Positions 9,050 to 16,964 of a stretch of DNA of 64,000 nt are shown piece by piece. The position numbers were made by a program, and so were the translations under genes. Source of the stretch: Paraburkholderia sp. BCC1885 (GTDB lineage Bacteria; Pseudomonadota; Gammaproteobacteria; Burkholderiales; Burkholderiaceae). Within the stretch, counting starts at the first letter, position 1, and each line of letters starts with the position of its first letter. Under the pieces are notes generated by a model. The model did not search any database, was not told the DNA's origin, and was given only the letters and a program-made list of their open reading frames with translations. The stretch covers positions 62,001-126,000 of the forward strand of contig NZ_CAAJGM010000099.1 in the NCBI RefSeq assembly GCF_900996235.1, written 5' to 3'.

Positions 9050-9726
9050 CCATAACGGACGTGACGCAAGAACTAGCAGGTCCCGCGTAAGGCCGACGAC
9101 CACCCGGTCCCGGTGTTACGCGAGACGATCCGGTCCATGAACATTGCCGGCACGCGGACGCCTCAGTCCGGATGCTGTAAAGATGACGCACGAAGCACTG
9201 CCAGCACAGGCGACCAGCGTCGCCACGCGGGGCACGTATTGGTCCAGTTCCATGCACGACGGCAGCTTGACGCCGTCCAGCCGTGCTCCTCTCCACCCGT
9301 AACATCGACGATCAGCCAGTGCGGGTCGTACAGCACGTCGGCCAGACGGGCGCCAGCATTTCAGGATGACCTGGGGTGAGATCTGCTTTGATGGGCGCGG
9401 GCAAGGACGCCGATGAATGAGTGGTGCGGGCACGCTGCGGCGAAGCGTGCCGGGACGCACGTTCAGCCTGGCAGCGACTGTTTCCAGCCGCTCCACCTCC
9501 CACATTTGCCTTGCCTGCGCACATTGCTACGGCGAGAGCAGGCGATGTCGACCCGTGCGCTTGTCACACACGCGCGCAGCCGCCACACCGCGGGTGCGCT
9601 GGCTGATATCCGACTTTCATTGCGGGTGTTTGCCCGGGGACACACGCCTGCCATCATCATGGCGAAAAGTTCGTTCGCTGCGGCGACGTGAGCAGCCTCC
9701 TCACAGGTCCCCAACAGTTTTTCACT
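9050..9726. other. Gene-poor region with possible coding relics
   Basis: No convincing gene was found in 677 bp. The minus-strand frame 9116-9505 starts with a plausible helical segment (VERLETVAARLNVRPGTL) but then becomes arginine/proline-rich. Around 9250-9350 a different minus frame gives the protein-like stretch DVLYDPHWLIVDVTGGEEHG. Changing frames in this way suggests a decayed gene, but no family could be named. Confidence 0.35.
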
Positions 9727-10014
9727 TCACCGGATGACAAACATCTCTTCCTTCTGCCTGTCGAACCACAGAGGCGGCCGGCCACGCCCGGACCACGTCG
9801 AACCGGTCTGTGGATCCCGGTATTTCGCTGGTCGACGGCGCCTCTTTCCGATACGTCGCTGGTTGTCATCCTGGATGTCGTTGATCGTGATCCCATACTC
9901 AGCCATCTGCTGGTGGATCGCATCAATGACCTGTGCAATCTCGAGCTCGCGCGCCTGCATGATCCGCCGCTCCAGTTCTGCCTTTGTCGCCAGCAATTCC
10001 TGGTACGTTGCCAT
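9727..10014 (-). CDS. H-NS histone family nucleoid protein
   Basis: 95 residues. The N-terminal coiled-coil dimerisation region begins MATYQELLATKAELERRI. A basic linker (RRIGKRRRRPAKY) leads to the H-NS DNA-binding motif, here KYRDPQTGSTWSGRGRPPLW, with the hallmark GRGRPP. It binds curved AT-rich DNA and silences transcription. The ATG at 10014 matches the usual H-NS paralogue start. An in-frame ATG at 10101 would add a nonstandard leader. Several AT-rich, probably acquired patches occur in this window (40.7-41.2 and 54.2-54.8 kb) and are natural targets for such a protein. The linkage is inference. Confidence 0.92.
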   Translation of the reverse strand: MATYQELLATKAELERRIMQARELEIAQVIDAIHQQMAEYGITINDIQDDNQRRIGKRRRRPAKYRDPQTGSTWSGRGRPPLWFDRQKEEMFVIR

Positions 10015-10143
10015 TCTGTCTTCACCCAGTCGATCGTTCATCACTGCCCGCCCCCGATAAATGCCGCGTAGCCGGACGGGCAGCTCGCCGTCATCCGCCA
10101 CACATTGATCTGCCCCGCCACGGCCCCGTTTGTCCTGACCAGT

Positions 10144-10173
10144 AAAAAAACTCGCCGGACATCAGCCGGCGAG
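10144..10173 (-). terminator. Rho-independent terminator for the 10233-10790 gene
   Basis: A perfect 8-bp stem, CTCGCCGG / CCGGCGAG (10151-10158 and 10166-10173), with a 7-base loop. Read on the minus strand it is followed by seven T residues (10144-10150). It lies 60 bp beyond the stop of the membrane protein gene. Confidence 0.85.
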
Positions 10174-10232
10174 CGGGTTCCAAAAATTCCGAGGATCGCG
10201 GAACCCCGAAAGCCATCCCAAGATCCACCGAT

Positions 10233-10790
10233 CTACATCGGCGCGGCGGCGCAGATTGCCTTCGCCACCGTCAACGCAACCGTCAGCACCATGCCACCGG
10301 CCATACAGTGTCTGGCGCCGTCGTCCCCTTCCACCATCATCTGCCACGAGCGCCCGGCAACAGAGCGTCCTGTTGCAATGCGACTGCCCGGATCGACCCG
10401 TCCCACCCGCCACGGGTGAACATCGATCTCCTTCGCACCCGGGGCGCTTAGGTAGATCCGGACGATCGACCCGACCGCGATACTCTCCACGGGTACACCA
10501 CGCCTCATACAAACAATTGCCACCGGACTCACGGTCAGCTGCAACACCCTCCGTCCCCGGTTGTGCCTGCCCCAGAGAAATAGCCAGCCCAGATAAAACG
10601 CCCAGAGCGCCGACACAACGATCCCCACGTCCGCCGTGACGATGAACGCAACGAAGACTGTGGCGCAGCATGTGCATGCGACCGAAATCATCCCCGACAT
10701 GTCGAGTGGCGCAACAGGCCACACGGTCACGACCGCCTGCGTCCAGTCGGGTCGCTGGACCGCGTACCTTCTGTCTACGGTGTCGTCCAT
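10233..10790 (-). CDS. Small inner-membrane protein of unknown function
   Basis: 185 residues from the ATG at 10790 (MDDTVDRRYAVQRPDW), which has GGGAG ten bases upstream. Two adjacent hydrophobic segments (about 30-52 and 55-74) form a membrane hairpin. They are followed by a C-terminal region of beta-type sequence (VLQLTVSPVAIVC..GVPVESIAVGSIVRIYL) that resembles the membrane-anchored PH-like proteins of bacteria. The extreme C-terminus is Ala/Met-rich and hydrophobic. A strong terminator follows. Function unknown. Confidence 0.65.
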   Translation of the reverse strand: MDDTVDRRYAVQRPDWTQAVVTVWPVAPLDMSGMISVACTCCATVFVAFIVTADVGIVVSALWAFYLGWLFLWGRHNRGRRVLQLTVSPVAIVCMRRGVPVESIAVGSIVRIYLSAPGAKEIDVHPWRVGRVDPGSRIATGRSVAGRSWQMMVEGDDGARHCMAGGMVLTVALTVAKAICAAAPM

Positions 10791-10954
10791 CGCGCACTCC
10801 CGCCCAGACATCGTGCGACTCCACCCCGCGCAGCAACACACCCACGCGCGAACGGTGTTCCCGCGAAGCTCGAACGGGCAGCCTGAAAAGCCGGGGAATT
10901 ACAGGAAAACCGCACCCCACGCCGGACGATCACAATGCACGAACGATCAATCTC

Positions 10955-10999
10955 CATATCGTTTTACACATATTATTATGTATAAGGTACTTCTTCAAG
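10955..10999 (+). promoter_or_regulatory. Conserved promoter/operator motif upstream of the first XRE gene
   Basis: The 22 bases at 10955-10976, including ATCGTTTTACACATATTAT, recur identically at 13792-13813 upstream of the paralogous XRE gene at 13882. The distances to the two start codons are almost equal (96 and 90 bp). The motif is much more AT-rich than its surroundings. In this copy TACACATA and TATGTATA form an imperfect inverted repeat around TTAT (seven of eight pairs). A shared promoter with an XRE operator is the simplest reading. Confidence 0.6.
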
Positions 11000-11050
11000 T
11001 ACTCCCGTAAAAGCACACTCCCTGCTTTGCAGTCGAAAGTAGGACGGGCG

Positions 11051-11437
11051 GTGGATCAGGAGCAGAAGAACAGGAAGCTGGTCAGGGCGGTTGGCAGGAC
11101 CATCGCCGTGCGCCGCAAGGCGCGTGGCCTCACACAGGACCAGTTCTCGGAGGCCGCGGGGCTTGCGCAGGCGTCCCTTTCACACATCGAACGGGGCACC
11201 GTCGCCCCAAGCCTCGAGCGGATCGCACAGTTCGCCGGGATTCTCGGCTGCCGCCTCACCGATCTGATTGACGAGGCTGCCACTGGTCCAGCCGATCGGG
11301 CGATGCGCATTCACAAGAAACTCGCCGCTCTCACGCCCGCGCAACAGGAGTCGCTCGAAAGGATGATCGACGAGGCGATCTCCATGGTCCAGGACACGGC
11401 AGAAAGTAGAAGACGCACGCCCGGACTGGAAGCCTGA
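11051..11437 (+). CDS. XRE family transcriptional regulator (first copy)
   Basis: 128 residues from GTG at 11051, preceded by AGGACGGG. A standard Cro/C1 helix-turn-helix occupies about 15-72: RRKARGLTQDQFSEAAGLAQ then ASLSHIERGTVAPSLERIAQ. A short helical C-terminus follows (PADRAMRIHKKLAALTPAQQESLERMIDEAI). It is a close paralogue of 13882-14274, and both share the same upstream motif. It lies 260 bp before the Fic gene. It is a candidate repressor of itself and perhaps of the Fic gene. Confidence 0.92.
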   Translation: MDQEQKNRKLVRAVGRTIAVRRKARGLTQDQFSEAAGLAQASLSHIERGTVAPSLERIAQFAGILGCRLTDLIDEAATGPADRAMRIHKKLAALTPAQQESLERMIDEAISMVQDTAESRRRTPGLEA

Positions 11438-11575
11438 TGATATGCAGTCAAACGGTCCGTCGGTGCGGTGCGCTAGCGCCGACTGGTCGCGGAAGACGCC
11501 CGCCGGGCGGCCTGGTTTGGCCAAGGGCAGAATCCACGTCCAGGGCCTCGGCCCCTCCAGCGCAAGTCCGTCAAT

Positions 11576-11676
11576 GCATCAGGCTATTGCGATCAGGCTA
11601 TTGCGGACAGACAGCATTAAACTATTGCGCCGACAGAGCATCAAACTATTGCTATAGTGTGGCATCAAACTATTGC
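11576..11676 (+). repeat. Five direct repeats (GCATCAAACTATTGC) upstream of the Fic gene
   Basis: The heptamer CTATTGC starts at 11584, 11598, 11622, 11646 and 11670. The last four are exactly 24 bp apart, and the first pair is 14 bp apart. The fuller consensus is GCAT(C/T)A(A/G)(A/G)CTATTGC. The last copy ends 20 bp before the Fic start codon. Direct repeats with helical phasing (24 bp is slightly over two turns) look like an array of protein binding sites for autoregulation. Isolated CTATTGC-like words also occur within the Fic coding region. Confidence 0.9.
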
Positions 11677-11696
11677 GATACTCTGGACAGGCCACT

Positions 11697-13316
11697 ATGG
11701 CAACGCCCAACGAGAAATTGGCAGCATCGCTGTCGGTGCTGAAGGGACTTCAGGACCAAGGCATAACGGTCTTCCGGGCGAGTGCTCATCCTGAGCTTAC
11801 ACGCGTGCATCGGGAGCGTCTCGTCAAGGCAAATCTCCTCAAGTTTATTAGCCCTGGCTGGTACCTGCCAAACAACCCGACGGATGGCGAGGGAGACTCC
11901 ACGCACTGGTATGCGAACATGGAAGCGTTCATCGCGGCGTACGCGACGGGCCGTTTCGGCCGCGACTGGGAGGTGAGCCCGGAGCTCTCGCTCCTTCGGC
12001 ACAGCGGCTACACAAGCGTCGGCAAACAGATTGTCATTCACGCCCTGAAAGCCAATAACCAGCTATTGCAGCTGCCTCATGGCTGTTCGGTATTCCTCTA
12101 CCAGGTAAAGCGGGGAGCACTTGCAACACGGCGTACCACCAGCCCCACCGGGCTATTGTTGATTTCAGTGGCCGAAGCACTCGTCAGGGTTGGCCCGGCA
12201 TTTTTCGAAAAACAACCGCTCGCGGCTCAAATAGTGCTGCGACAGGTTGACCTCACCGACCTCATCGCCGCACTGCTCGTCGGTGGTCATAGCGTCATCA
12301 GTGGGCGGATGGCCGGGGCATTGCGGGTGGTTGGACGTGCGGGCGATGCGGACAATTTGATTGCGACGCTCAAGGCGGCCGGCTACGTTGTCACCGAGGT
12401 AAATCCTTTCGAGAAGCCGTTGGCGACTATTGCAGGACGCCTTGACGAATCGCCATATGTGCAGCGTATCAGGGCGATGTGGGCGAGCATGCGAGAGCCA
12501 GTGGTCGCCCGCTTCGCCGACATACCGCGCCAGGCCCCCACCGACGTGGACGCGCTTATTCGTGATATCAGCGCACGGTACGTCGCCGACGCTTATCACT
12601 CGCTTTCCATCGAAGGCTACCGCGTAAGTGCAGCGCTCATCGAAAAGGTACGCGCCGGAGATTGGAGCCCGCTCACCAATCCTGAGGACAGGCAGACACA
12701 GGAGGCAATGGCGGCGAAGGGGTATGAGGAGACGCACAAGCGCGTGCGCGCGCTGATCGCCCAGGTTGTCGAAAACTCCGAAAATGCGGCGGAATCCCTG
12801 CAAAAAGACTTCTTTCAATGGTACGTGACGTTGTTTTCCCCGAGTGTCGCCGCCGGTATCCTCAAGCCCGAAGACCTCGCAGGCTACAGGAATAGCCAGG
12901 TTTTTATCCGCAACGCCCTGCATGTGCCTTTGTCTGCCGAAGCGGTGCGACAGTGCATGCCAACGCTTTTCGAGCTACTGGCCACCGAGGTGCATCCGGG
13001 CGTGCGCGCGGTGTTGGGTCACTTCATATTCGTATTCATTCATCCCTATATGGATGGCAATGGTCGTCTCAGTCGCTTTCTCATGAACGCCCTGCTCACG
13101 ACCGGCGGATACCCGTGGACCATCGTGACCGTGCAGTCGCGAAAACAATACCTCGCAGCCCTCGAGCAGGCCAGCACGTACGGAAATATTGTGCCGTTTG
13201 CTGAGCTCATTTGCGGACTCGTGGAAACTCAGGCAGCACAGCCCCTCGAACGGATTACCCAGCGACCCGAGTCCGGAGACTGGACCGCCCCGCCGACCGC
13301 AAAGGAAGTCCCGTAA
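11697..13316 (+). CDS. Fic family protein with N-terminal winged-helix (AbiEi-like) domain
   Basis: 539 residues. Residues 10-60 (LQDQGITVFRASAHPELTRV then HRERLVKANLLKFISPGWYL) look like an AbiEi-type antitoxin winged helix. The middle has further AbiEi-like helical sequence. The Fic domain is at about 290-500, with the catalytic motif HPYMDGNGRLSR at 449-460. This matches HxFx(D/E)GNGRxxR with Tyr for Phe. An inhibitory-helix motif SLSIEG (302-307) fits (S/T)xxxE(G/N), so the enzyme should be held inactive by its own N-terminal helix (class II). Fic enzymes transfer AMP or related groups to proteins. The ATG at 11697 was chosen over the TTG at 11673. The direct repeats just upstream suggest that the N-terminal domain or the neighbouring XRE protein regulates it. 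Confidence 0.9.
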   Translation: MATPNEKLAASLSVLKGLQDQGITVFRASAHPELTRVHRERLVKANLLKFISPGWYLPNNPTDGEGDSTHWYANMEAFIAAYATGRFGRDWEVSPELSLLRHSGYTSVGKQIVIHALKANNQLLQLPHGCSVFLYQVKRGALATRRTTSPTGLLLISVAEALVRVGPAFFEKQPLAAQIVLRQVDLTDLIAALLVGGHSVISGRMAGALRVVGRAGDADNLIATLKAAGYVVTEVNPFEKPLATIAGRLDESPYVQRIRAMWASMREPVVARFADIPRQAPTDVDALIRDISARYVADAYHSLSIEGYRVSAALIEKVRAGDWSPLTNPEDRQTQEAMAAKGYEETHKRVRALIAQVVENSENAAESLQKDFFQWYVTLFSPSVAAGILKPEDLAGYRNSQVFIRNALHVPLSAEAVRQCMPTLFELLATEVHPGVRAVLGHFIFVFIHPYMDGNGRLSRFLMNALLTTGGYPWTIVTVQSRKQYLAALEQASTYGNIVPFAELICGLVETQAAQPLERITQRPESGDWTAPPTAKEVP

Positions 13317-13881
13317 AAGGGCAGGCGACACACTGGCGCCTGCATTGAACCGGCGGACCAAAGACCTCCTGCCTATATTTGGTCCGTGCCGCCCTGCGCT
13401 CCATCCTTACTCCTCACCGGGGGGTGAGTGGGCGACACGAAGGCCACACATACGTTACTTCCAGGCATCGCGCAGACGCTGCATGAAGGAGGACATCATT
13501 CGAGCCACCACTTTTGCACGCTCACGAGGAGGGTTCCGAACACCGTTGTGGTACGTGTCGGCCGAACGCCCGGGTTCAGACTCCCAGACGCATACGCCAT
13601 ATCGTGAATAACATGGGTTGGCTCGCATCGGTCGCTCTGCCTGGACGCTCCTGGACAAGTCCACCCATTACATCCCGGGTTTGCGGAACGCAAACGCCGG
13701 CATTCCTGCCTTGTGGCGAGTGCGGGGGCGAAGGAGAAACGGCCCAGCGATACCTGTTTCACAGATGCCCAGGCAACATAACACCGATATTCATATCGTT
13801 TTACACATATTATCAGTATTAAGTTCTTCTTCGACTGATGACGAAAACGCACACTCCGGTACTTTGCTTGAGGGGGTACCG
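13317..13881. other. Region between Fic and second XRE gene, with the duplicated regulatory motif
   Basis: No gene is supported in these 565 bp. Bases 13792-13813 repeat exactly the 22-base AT-rich motif found upstream of the first XRE gene, and the similarity decays within ~25 bp downstream. AGGGGG precedes the GTG start at 13882. The rest (13317-13790) has no clear coding signal on either strand. Confidence 0.6.
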
Positions 13882-14274
13882 GTGGAGGACCACAACGGCG
13901 AACAGCGGGAGCTCGCCCTCGCAGTCGGCCAGGCAATTGCAAAGAGACGCCGTGCCCGGGGGCTTACGCAGGAACAGCTCTCCGAGGCGGCCGGCCTCGC
14001 TCAGGCGTCGCTCTCCCACATAGAGCGTGGCGTCTCCGCGCCAAGTCTTGAGCGACTCAGCCAGTTGGCCACTCTTCTCGGTTGCAGGCTGGTGGACTTC
14101 TTTGGCGAAGCAGGTACGGCGCCGGCCGACCGCGCAGTACGGATTCACGAAAAGCTTCTGGCACTCACCGCCGTGCAGCAGGACGCGCTCGAAAGACTGC
14201 TGGATGAAGCCATCACCATGGTCACGGAAACCCGGTCCCCCGCGAAAAAGCGCACGAAGAAAACAGCGTCCTGA
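13882..14274 (+). CDS. XRE family transcriptional regulator (second copy)
   Basis: 130 residues from GTG at 13882, with AGGGGG upstream. The helix-turn-helix (RRRARGLTQEQLSEAAGLAQ, then ASLSHIERGVSAPSLERLSQ) is nearly identical to the 11051-11437 protein, and the C-terminal helix is also related. The tail here ends in a Lys-rich segment (PAKKRTKKTAS). The two genes share their upstream region, so one arose by duplication around the Fic gene. It is a likely DNA-binding repressor acting on the shared motif. Confidence 0.92.
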   Translation: MEDHNGEQRELALAVGQAIAKRRRARGLTQEQLSEAAGLAQASLSHIERGVSAPSLERLSQLATLLGCRLVDFFGEAGTAPADRAVRIHEKLLALTAVQQDALERLLDEAITMVTETRSPAKKRTKKTAS

Positions 14275-14622
14275 ACCCGACGATTTTTCACCAACTGCGC
14301 TTCGGTGCAGCGCGCGTGATCACGCCCGGCTGACTAAAGGGCGAACCGTTTGCAGCCCTGTCCTCGAGCCCCCTCACGAGGCAGCTACGAGAGACCCCGG
14401 TTGCCGGTGCGCTAACGATGCCTGGACGAAAAACAGCAGGCGGGCACCACGACGACGCCCCCTGCGAGAGAATACGCAGCGACCGGACAGCTCTTGCCGG
14501 GTGGGCAGCACGGTGCGACCGCAATCCAGCGAGGCGCCCTGACATCGTCCCACAAGTTTTGTGCTGACGGTGGATCACACCCGCATCCCCGCTACAAGGC
14601 GGCCTGCTCCGAGCGCTGCCGG
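14275..14622. other. Intergenic region, nothing recognised
   Basis: 348 bp between convergent genes. Short frames have no ribosome site and no recognisable product. No hairpin with a T-run was seen. Confidence 0.4.
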
Positions 14623-14937
14623 CTATCGATTTTTGTCCCGGTCACGACGCCGTCCCTTTGCCGCTCTGGGCACTGCACAGAAGTGCTCGACGTGTTTGCC
14701 ATATTCAGACCGCCACCGGTCGAACTCGTTATCGCGGTCTTCGCACACGTTCGAACCGAGATGCGCGAGCCGGCTCGCCAGCGATCCGCTCGCGGTTGCG
14801 GCTTCGATCGCATCGAAGATCGCACCGAGATCGGCAAACGACCAGCTGGCATGCGCGAACTGGCCGCGCGCCAGATCAATCAACTCAACCAATTCTTCCC
14901 TGTCGGTGAGACCAGTTCCACTGCGCCTTGTGAACAT
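14623..14937 (-). CDS. Conserved hypothetical protein, 104 residues
   Basis: A soluble helical protein (TDREELVELIDLARGQFAHA, FDAIEAATASGSLASRLAHL) with a very basic C-terminus (GRRRDRDKNR). A near-perfect ribosome site, GGAGGTGA, precedes the ATG at 14937 and strongly supports the gene. The TGA of a 36-codon upstream gene lies within that site, so the two are translationally coupled. The layout of the central helices recalls small Pseudomonas/Burkholderia proteins of unknown function. No role can be given. Confidence 0.75.
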   Translation of the reverse strand: MFTRRSGTGLTDREELVELIDLARGQFAHASWSFADLGAIFDAIEAATASGSLASRLAHLGSNVCEDRDNEFDRWRSEYGKHVEHFCAVPRAAKGRRRDRDKNR

Positions 14938-14940
14938 GGC

Positions 14941-15051
14941 TCACCTCCGTACCGGCAGTGGCGCAACTGAACGCAAGACGTTGCTTATGACTTCAGGGGT
15001 GATGTTCGAAACACACGTTTGCTCGGGGCGAGCAGATATCACGGCACGCAT
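14941..15051 (-). CDS. 36-codon small gene coupled to the 14623-14937 gene
   Basis: The peptide starts MRAVISARPEQTCVSN and ends RSVAPLPVRR. AAAGGAGG, a full Shine-Dalgarno, lies six bases before the ATG at 15051. The stop TGA at 14943-14941 sits inside the GGAGGTGA ribosome site of the next gene, three bases from its ATG. This is typical of translational coupling or a leader peptide. The peptide has no signal or membrane segment. A longer in-frame extension to 15261 has no ribosome site. It may be a coupled small protein or a regulatory leader. Confidence 0.6.
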   Translation of the reverse strand: MRAVISARPEQTCVSNITPEVISNVLRSVAPLPVRR

Positions 15052-15211
15052 GGCGCCTCCTTTGGCTGGGTTAAGACCCGCCACCCCGCTGTCAAACGAG
15101 GTGGCCGGGCACAAGGCGAGGTTGACAGACCGGCGCCAAAGGAAACCGGCGTGCGCGAACGCACCCCCACCAAGGCCCGACCATTGAAGCAGGCTCTTGA
15201 TGTGCGGACGT

Positions 15212-15233
15212 AAAAAAACCGCGCAGCGGCGGT
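15212..15233 (-). terminator. Intrinsic terminator at the end of the large minus-strand cluster
   Basis: On the minus strand, ACCGC-cgctgc-GCGGT (15233-15218) is followed by a run of seven T residues (to 15212). It lies 57 bp past the stop of the 15291-15620 gene and before the separately expressed 15051 gene. It is the only clear intrinsic terminator seen in the minus direction across 15-39 kb. Confidence 0.75.
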
Positions 15234-15290
15234 CGTCCGCCTTTGGCATTCCGGCTGTCACCCCGGGTCACTGCTGTTTCAGTGACACAT

Positions 15291-15620
15291 TCAGTATAGC
15301 CGATCGTCAGAAGCTGTCCCAGTAAGCCGAACGCGTGCAGGGACTGACTGGAGAGCGGCGGCGTTGTGCCGCCCCGTTGTCCCGACGATTACGCGCGGAA
15401 CGCGCGGCACCCATATGGCGCGCGCAACGCCACGCCGCCGGGATCTGGGCCCGCCGTTACGGCGGTCGGCGCGTCGCTGGCCACGCGCCACGCTCGCTCT
15501 GCGATGAGGCATCCAGTCACGCACCTCGCCAATCAGAGTTGAAATCGTTGTCTCTTCGGGATTCAAGGACGTGCCTTTCTCCACGAGACACACCATCATT
15601 GTCGCGGTGTAGTTCGCCAT
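15291..15620 (-). CDS. Hypothetical protein overlapping the TonB-like gene
   Basis: 109 residues. The ATG at 15620 lies inside the 3' end of the TonB-like gene (24-bp overlap), as expected for coupled genes, and a terminator follows. The first ~40 residues (MANYTATMMVCLVEKGTSLN, PEETTISTLIGEVRDWMPH) look like a genuine protein. From about residue 42 the sequence becomes Arg/Gly-rich and unstructured, which suggests a frameshift or degenerated C-terminus. No family recognised. Confidence 0.5.
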   Translation of the reverse strand: MANYTATMMVCLVEKGTSLNPEETTISTLIGEVRDWMPHRRASVARGQRRADRRNGGPRSRRRGVARAIWVPRVPRVIVGTTGRHNAAALQSVPARVRLTGTASDDRLY

Positions 15621-16402
15621 ATCAGAACATCCCTCGATCCCACCTTCTTCTGACTGGTTTGCTTTTCACCGGGCGCGATCAAATCGTTCCATGGCTGGCT
15701 CACCCAGACCGTCGCTGGTTGAAAACATTGAGGAACGCTCTCACCGATATTGACGTCGCCGAGCAGGTGCGAGATATCCGCATCAAGGCTGGTGTCACCG
15801 GTCGAGCCGGTGAGCCGGGCTCGTTGCACGTGTCCCGTCGAGTCGAACCAGAGCTGAGCCTCGACCTGGAATGTGCGGTTATCCGTTTTCTCGTTACGTG
15901 TGAACACGCTCCGTAGCTGTGAGTTGATCATGGTGGGATAGAACCTGGCATTGACGGCGTTGCATCCGCCTGCGCCATCACCTCCGCCGCCATTGCCTCC
16001 GTCACCGCCACCGCCAATGACGAATCCCTCATTGGCGCCTTGGGGGACATGGTAGGAACTCGGCTCGGGGGGTGTATCTATCGTCAACGGCCGGGCTACC
16101 GCGGGCGCAAGTGCTTTGGGCGCCGGCCGGGTTGGCAGCGGCCTGGCCGTGCGCGTTGGGGCTTGCCCGACCCGGGTCACGCCTTTCGTTTGCTGCAAGC
16201 TTCGCCTGACTGGCGGACGCGAGGGCGTTAATGGCGCAGGTGCAGGTGGTGGCAACAGGGTGACGGACGTCCTGTCGGGCCGTCGCGGCACGGCGCCGGT
16301 CAGCGAGACGTTCGAGAGTAGTAGATACAGGCATGCGATCAGCAGGACGCCGGATACAATCCATCCGATTGTCCGCAGTCGCTCCCGCCAGATCTCCGTC
16401 AT
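15596..16402 (-). CDS. TonB-like energy transducer
   Basis: 268 residues. A short cytoplasmic start (MTEIWRERLRTIG) is followed by one membrane anchor (about 12-34), then a long Pro-rich linker (LLPPPAPAPLTPSRPPVRRS) and a Gly-rich hinge (GGGGDGGNGGGGDGAGG). The C-terminal TonB-like domain (about 165-245) contains LWFDSTGHVQRARLTGSTGD, matching LWMEPSGRITRVTVAQSTGD in the TonB at 34261. It would couple inner-membrane ExbB/ExbD energy to the outer membrane. It is the last large gene of the cluster and a second TonB beside 34261. The ATG at 16402 was chosen because it puts the anchor near the N-terminus, although the ribosome site is weak. Confidence 0.78.
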   Translation of the reverse strand: MTEIWRERLRTIGWIVSGVLLIACLYLLLSNVSLTGAVPRRPDRTSVTLLPPPAPAPLTPSRPPVRRSLQQTKGVTRVGQAPTRTARPLPTRPAPKALAPAVARPLTIDTPPEPSSYHVPQGANEGFVIGGGGDGGNGGGGDGAGGCNAVNARFYPTMINSQLRSVFTRNEKTDNRTFQVEAQLWFDSTGHVQRARLTGSTGDTSLDADISHLLGDVNIGESVPQCFQPATVWVSQPWNDLIAPGEKQTSQKKVGSRDVLIWRTTPRQ

Positions 16403-16496
16403 GGCAGCATTCAACCAACAACCGTATGCGCAGGCGTATCCCATTCAGATTGCCGGCTCCGAACCCATCCGGAATTCGGCCCGCTGACGCGCGCAC

Positions 16497-16940
16497 CTAT
16501 CTGGTGTTTTCGTGCGCTACCCACCGACCGGACGCAATGGCGCGAGTGTTGTCCCGAGCGGTCGAACCGTGCCGCCGACGCAGGCGCGCCGCACTCATAA
16601 ACCCGTCTCGCCCGGCACGTTCCAGCGGCGCCACGGCGCGGCGCGCCCGTCGCGGACGAAAAATTCCAGCCTGAGCCGGCGGTGTCAGAGGATCTGACAT
16701 GAACGGTACGGCCCGGCCGGGCTCCCACTGGAGATCGATTTCCTGCGTGCGTTGGTCGCCTTCTGCACGACGCACGCCGGCATTGCGCCACGCGTCGGCC
16801 ATCGACGAATGGACGCCAAACGTCGCGCCAGCCGCACTGCCCGCAACGACACCGGCACCTGTCGCCAGGTGCGTACGAACAAGACAATGCATCAACAGGA
16901 CCCCCACAAGAAAGCCTATTCCTGCGCCGAGAAGTATCAT
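16497..16940 (-). CDS. Glycine-zipper membrane protein, hypothetical
   Basis: 147 residues. The N-terminus is hydrophobic and glycine-patterned (GAGIGFLVGVLLMHCLV then GAGVVAGSAAGATFGV), as in small glycine-zipper membrane proteins. The remainder is soluble and Arg-rich, ending near the start of the TonB-like gene. GGAGG lies nine bases before the ATG at 16940. The preceding frame ends in TAA at 16967-16965, so the two genes are adjacent. The C-terminal composition is poor, so the true protein may be shorter. No function known. Confidence 0.55.
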   Translation of the reverse strand: MILLGAGIGFLVGVLLMHCLVRTHLATGAGVVAGSAAGATFGVHSSMADAWRNAGVRRAEGDQRTQEIDLQWEPGRAVPFMSDPLTPPAQAGIFRPRRARRAVAPLERAGRDGFMSAARLRRRHGSTARDNTRAIASGRWVAHENTR

Positions 16941-16964
16941 CTTGCATGTCCTCCATAAGATGGC

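Noticed and set aside
9116-9505. 129-codon minus-strand ORF
   Set aside because: Only the first ~25 residues look protein-like and there is no ribosome site. Kept as a possible relic, not a gene.
11576-11676. CRISPR-like array
   Set aside because: The repeats are 15 bp with a 24-bp period and leave only 9-bp spacers, so they are binding-site repeats, not a CRISPR.
12165-12923. 252-codon minus-strand ORF within the Fic gene
   Set aside because: Shadow of the Fic frame, which has the catalytic motif.
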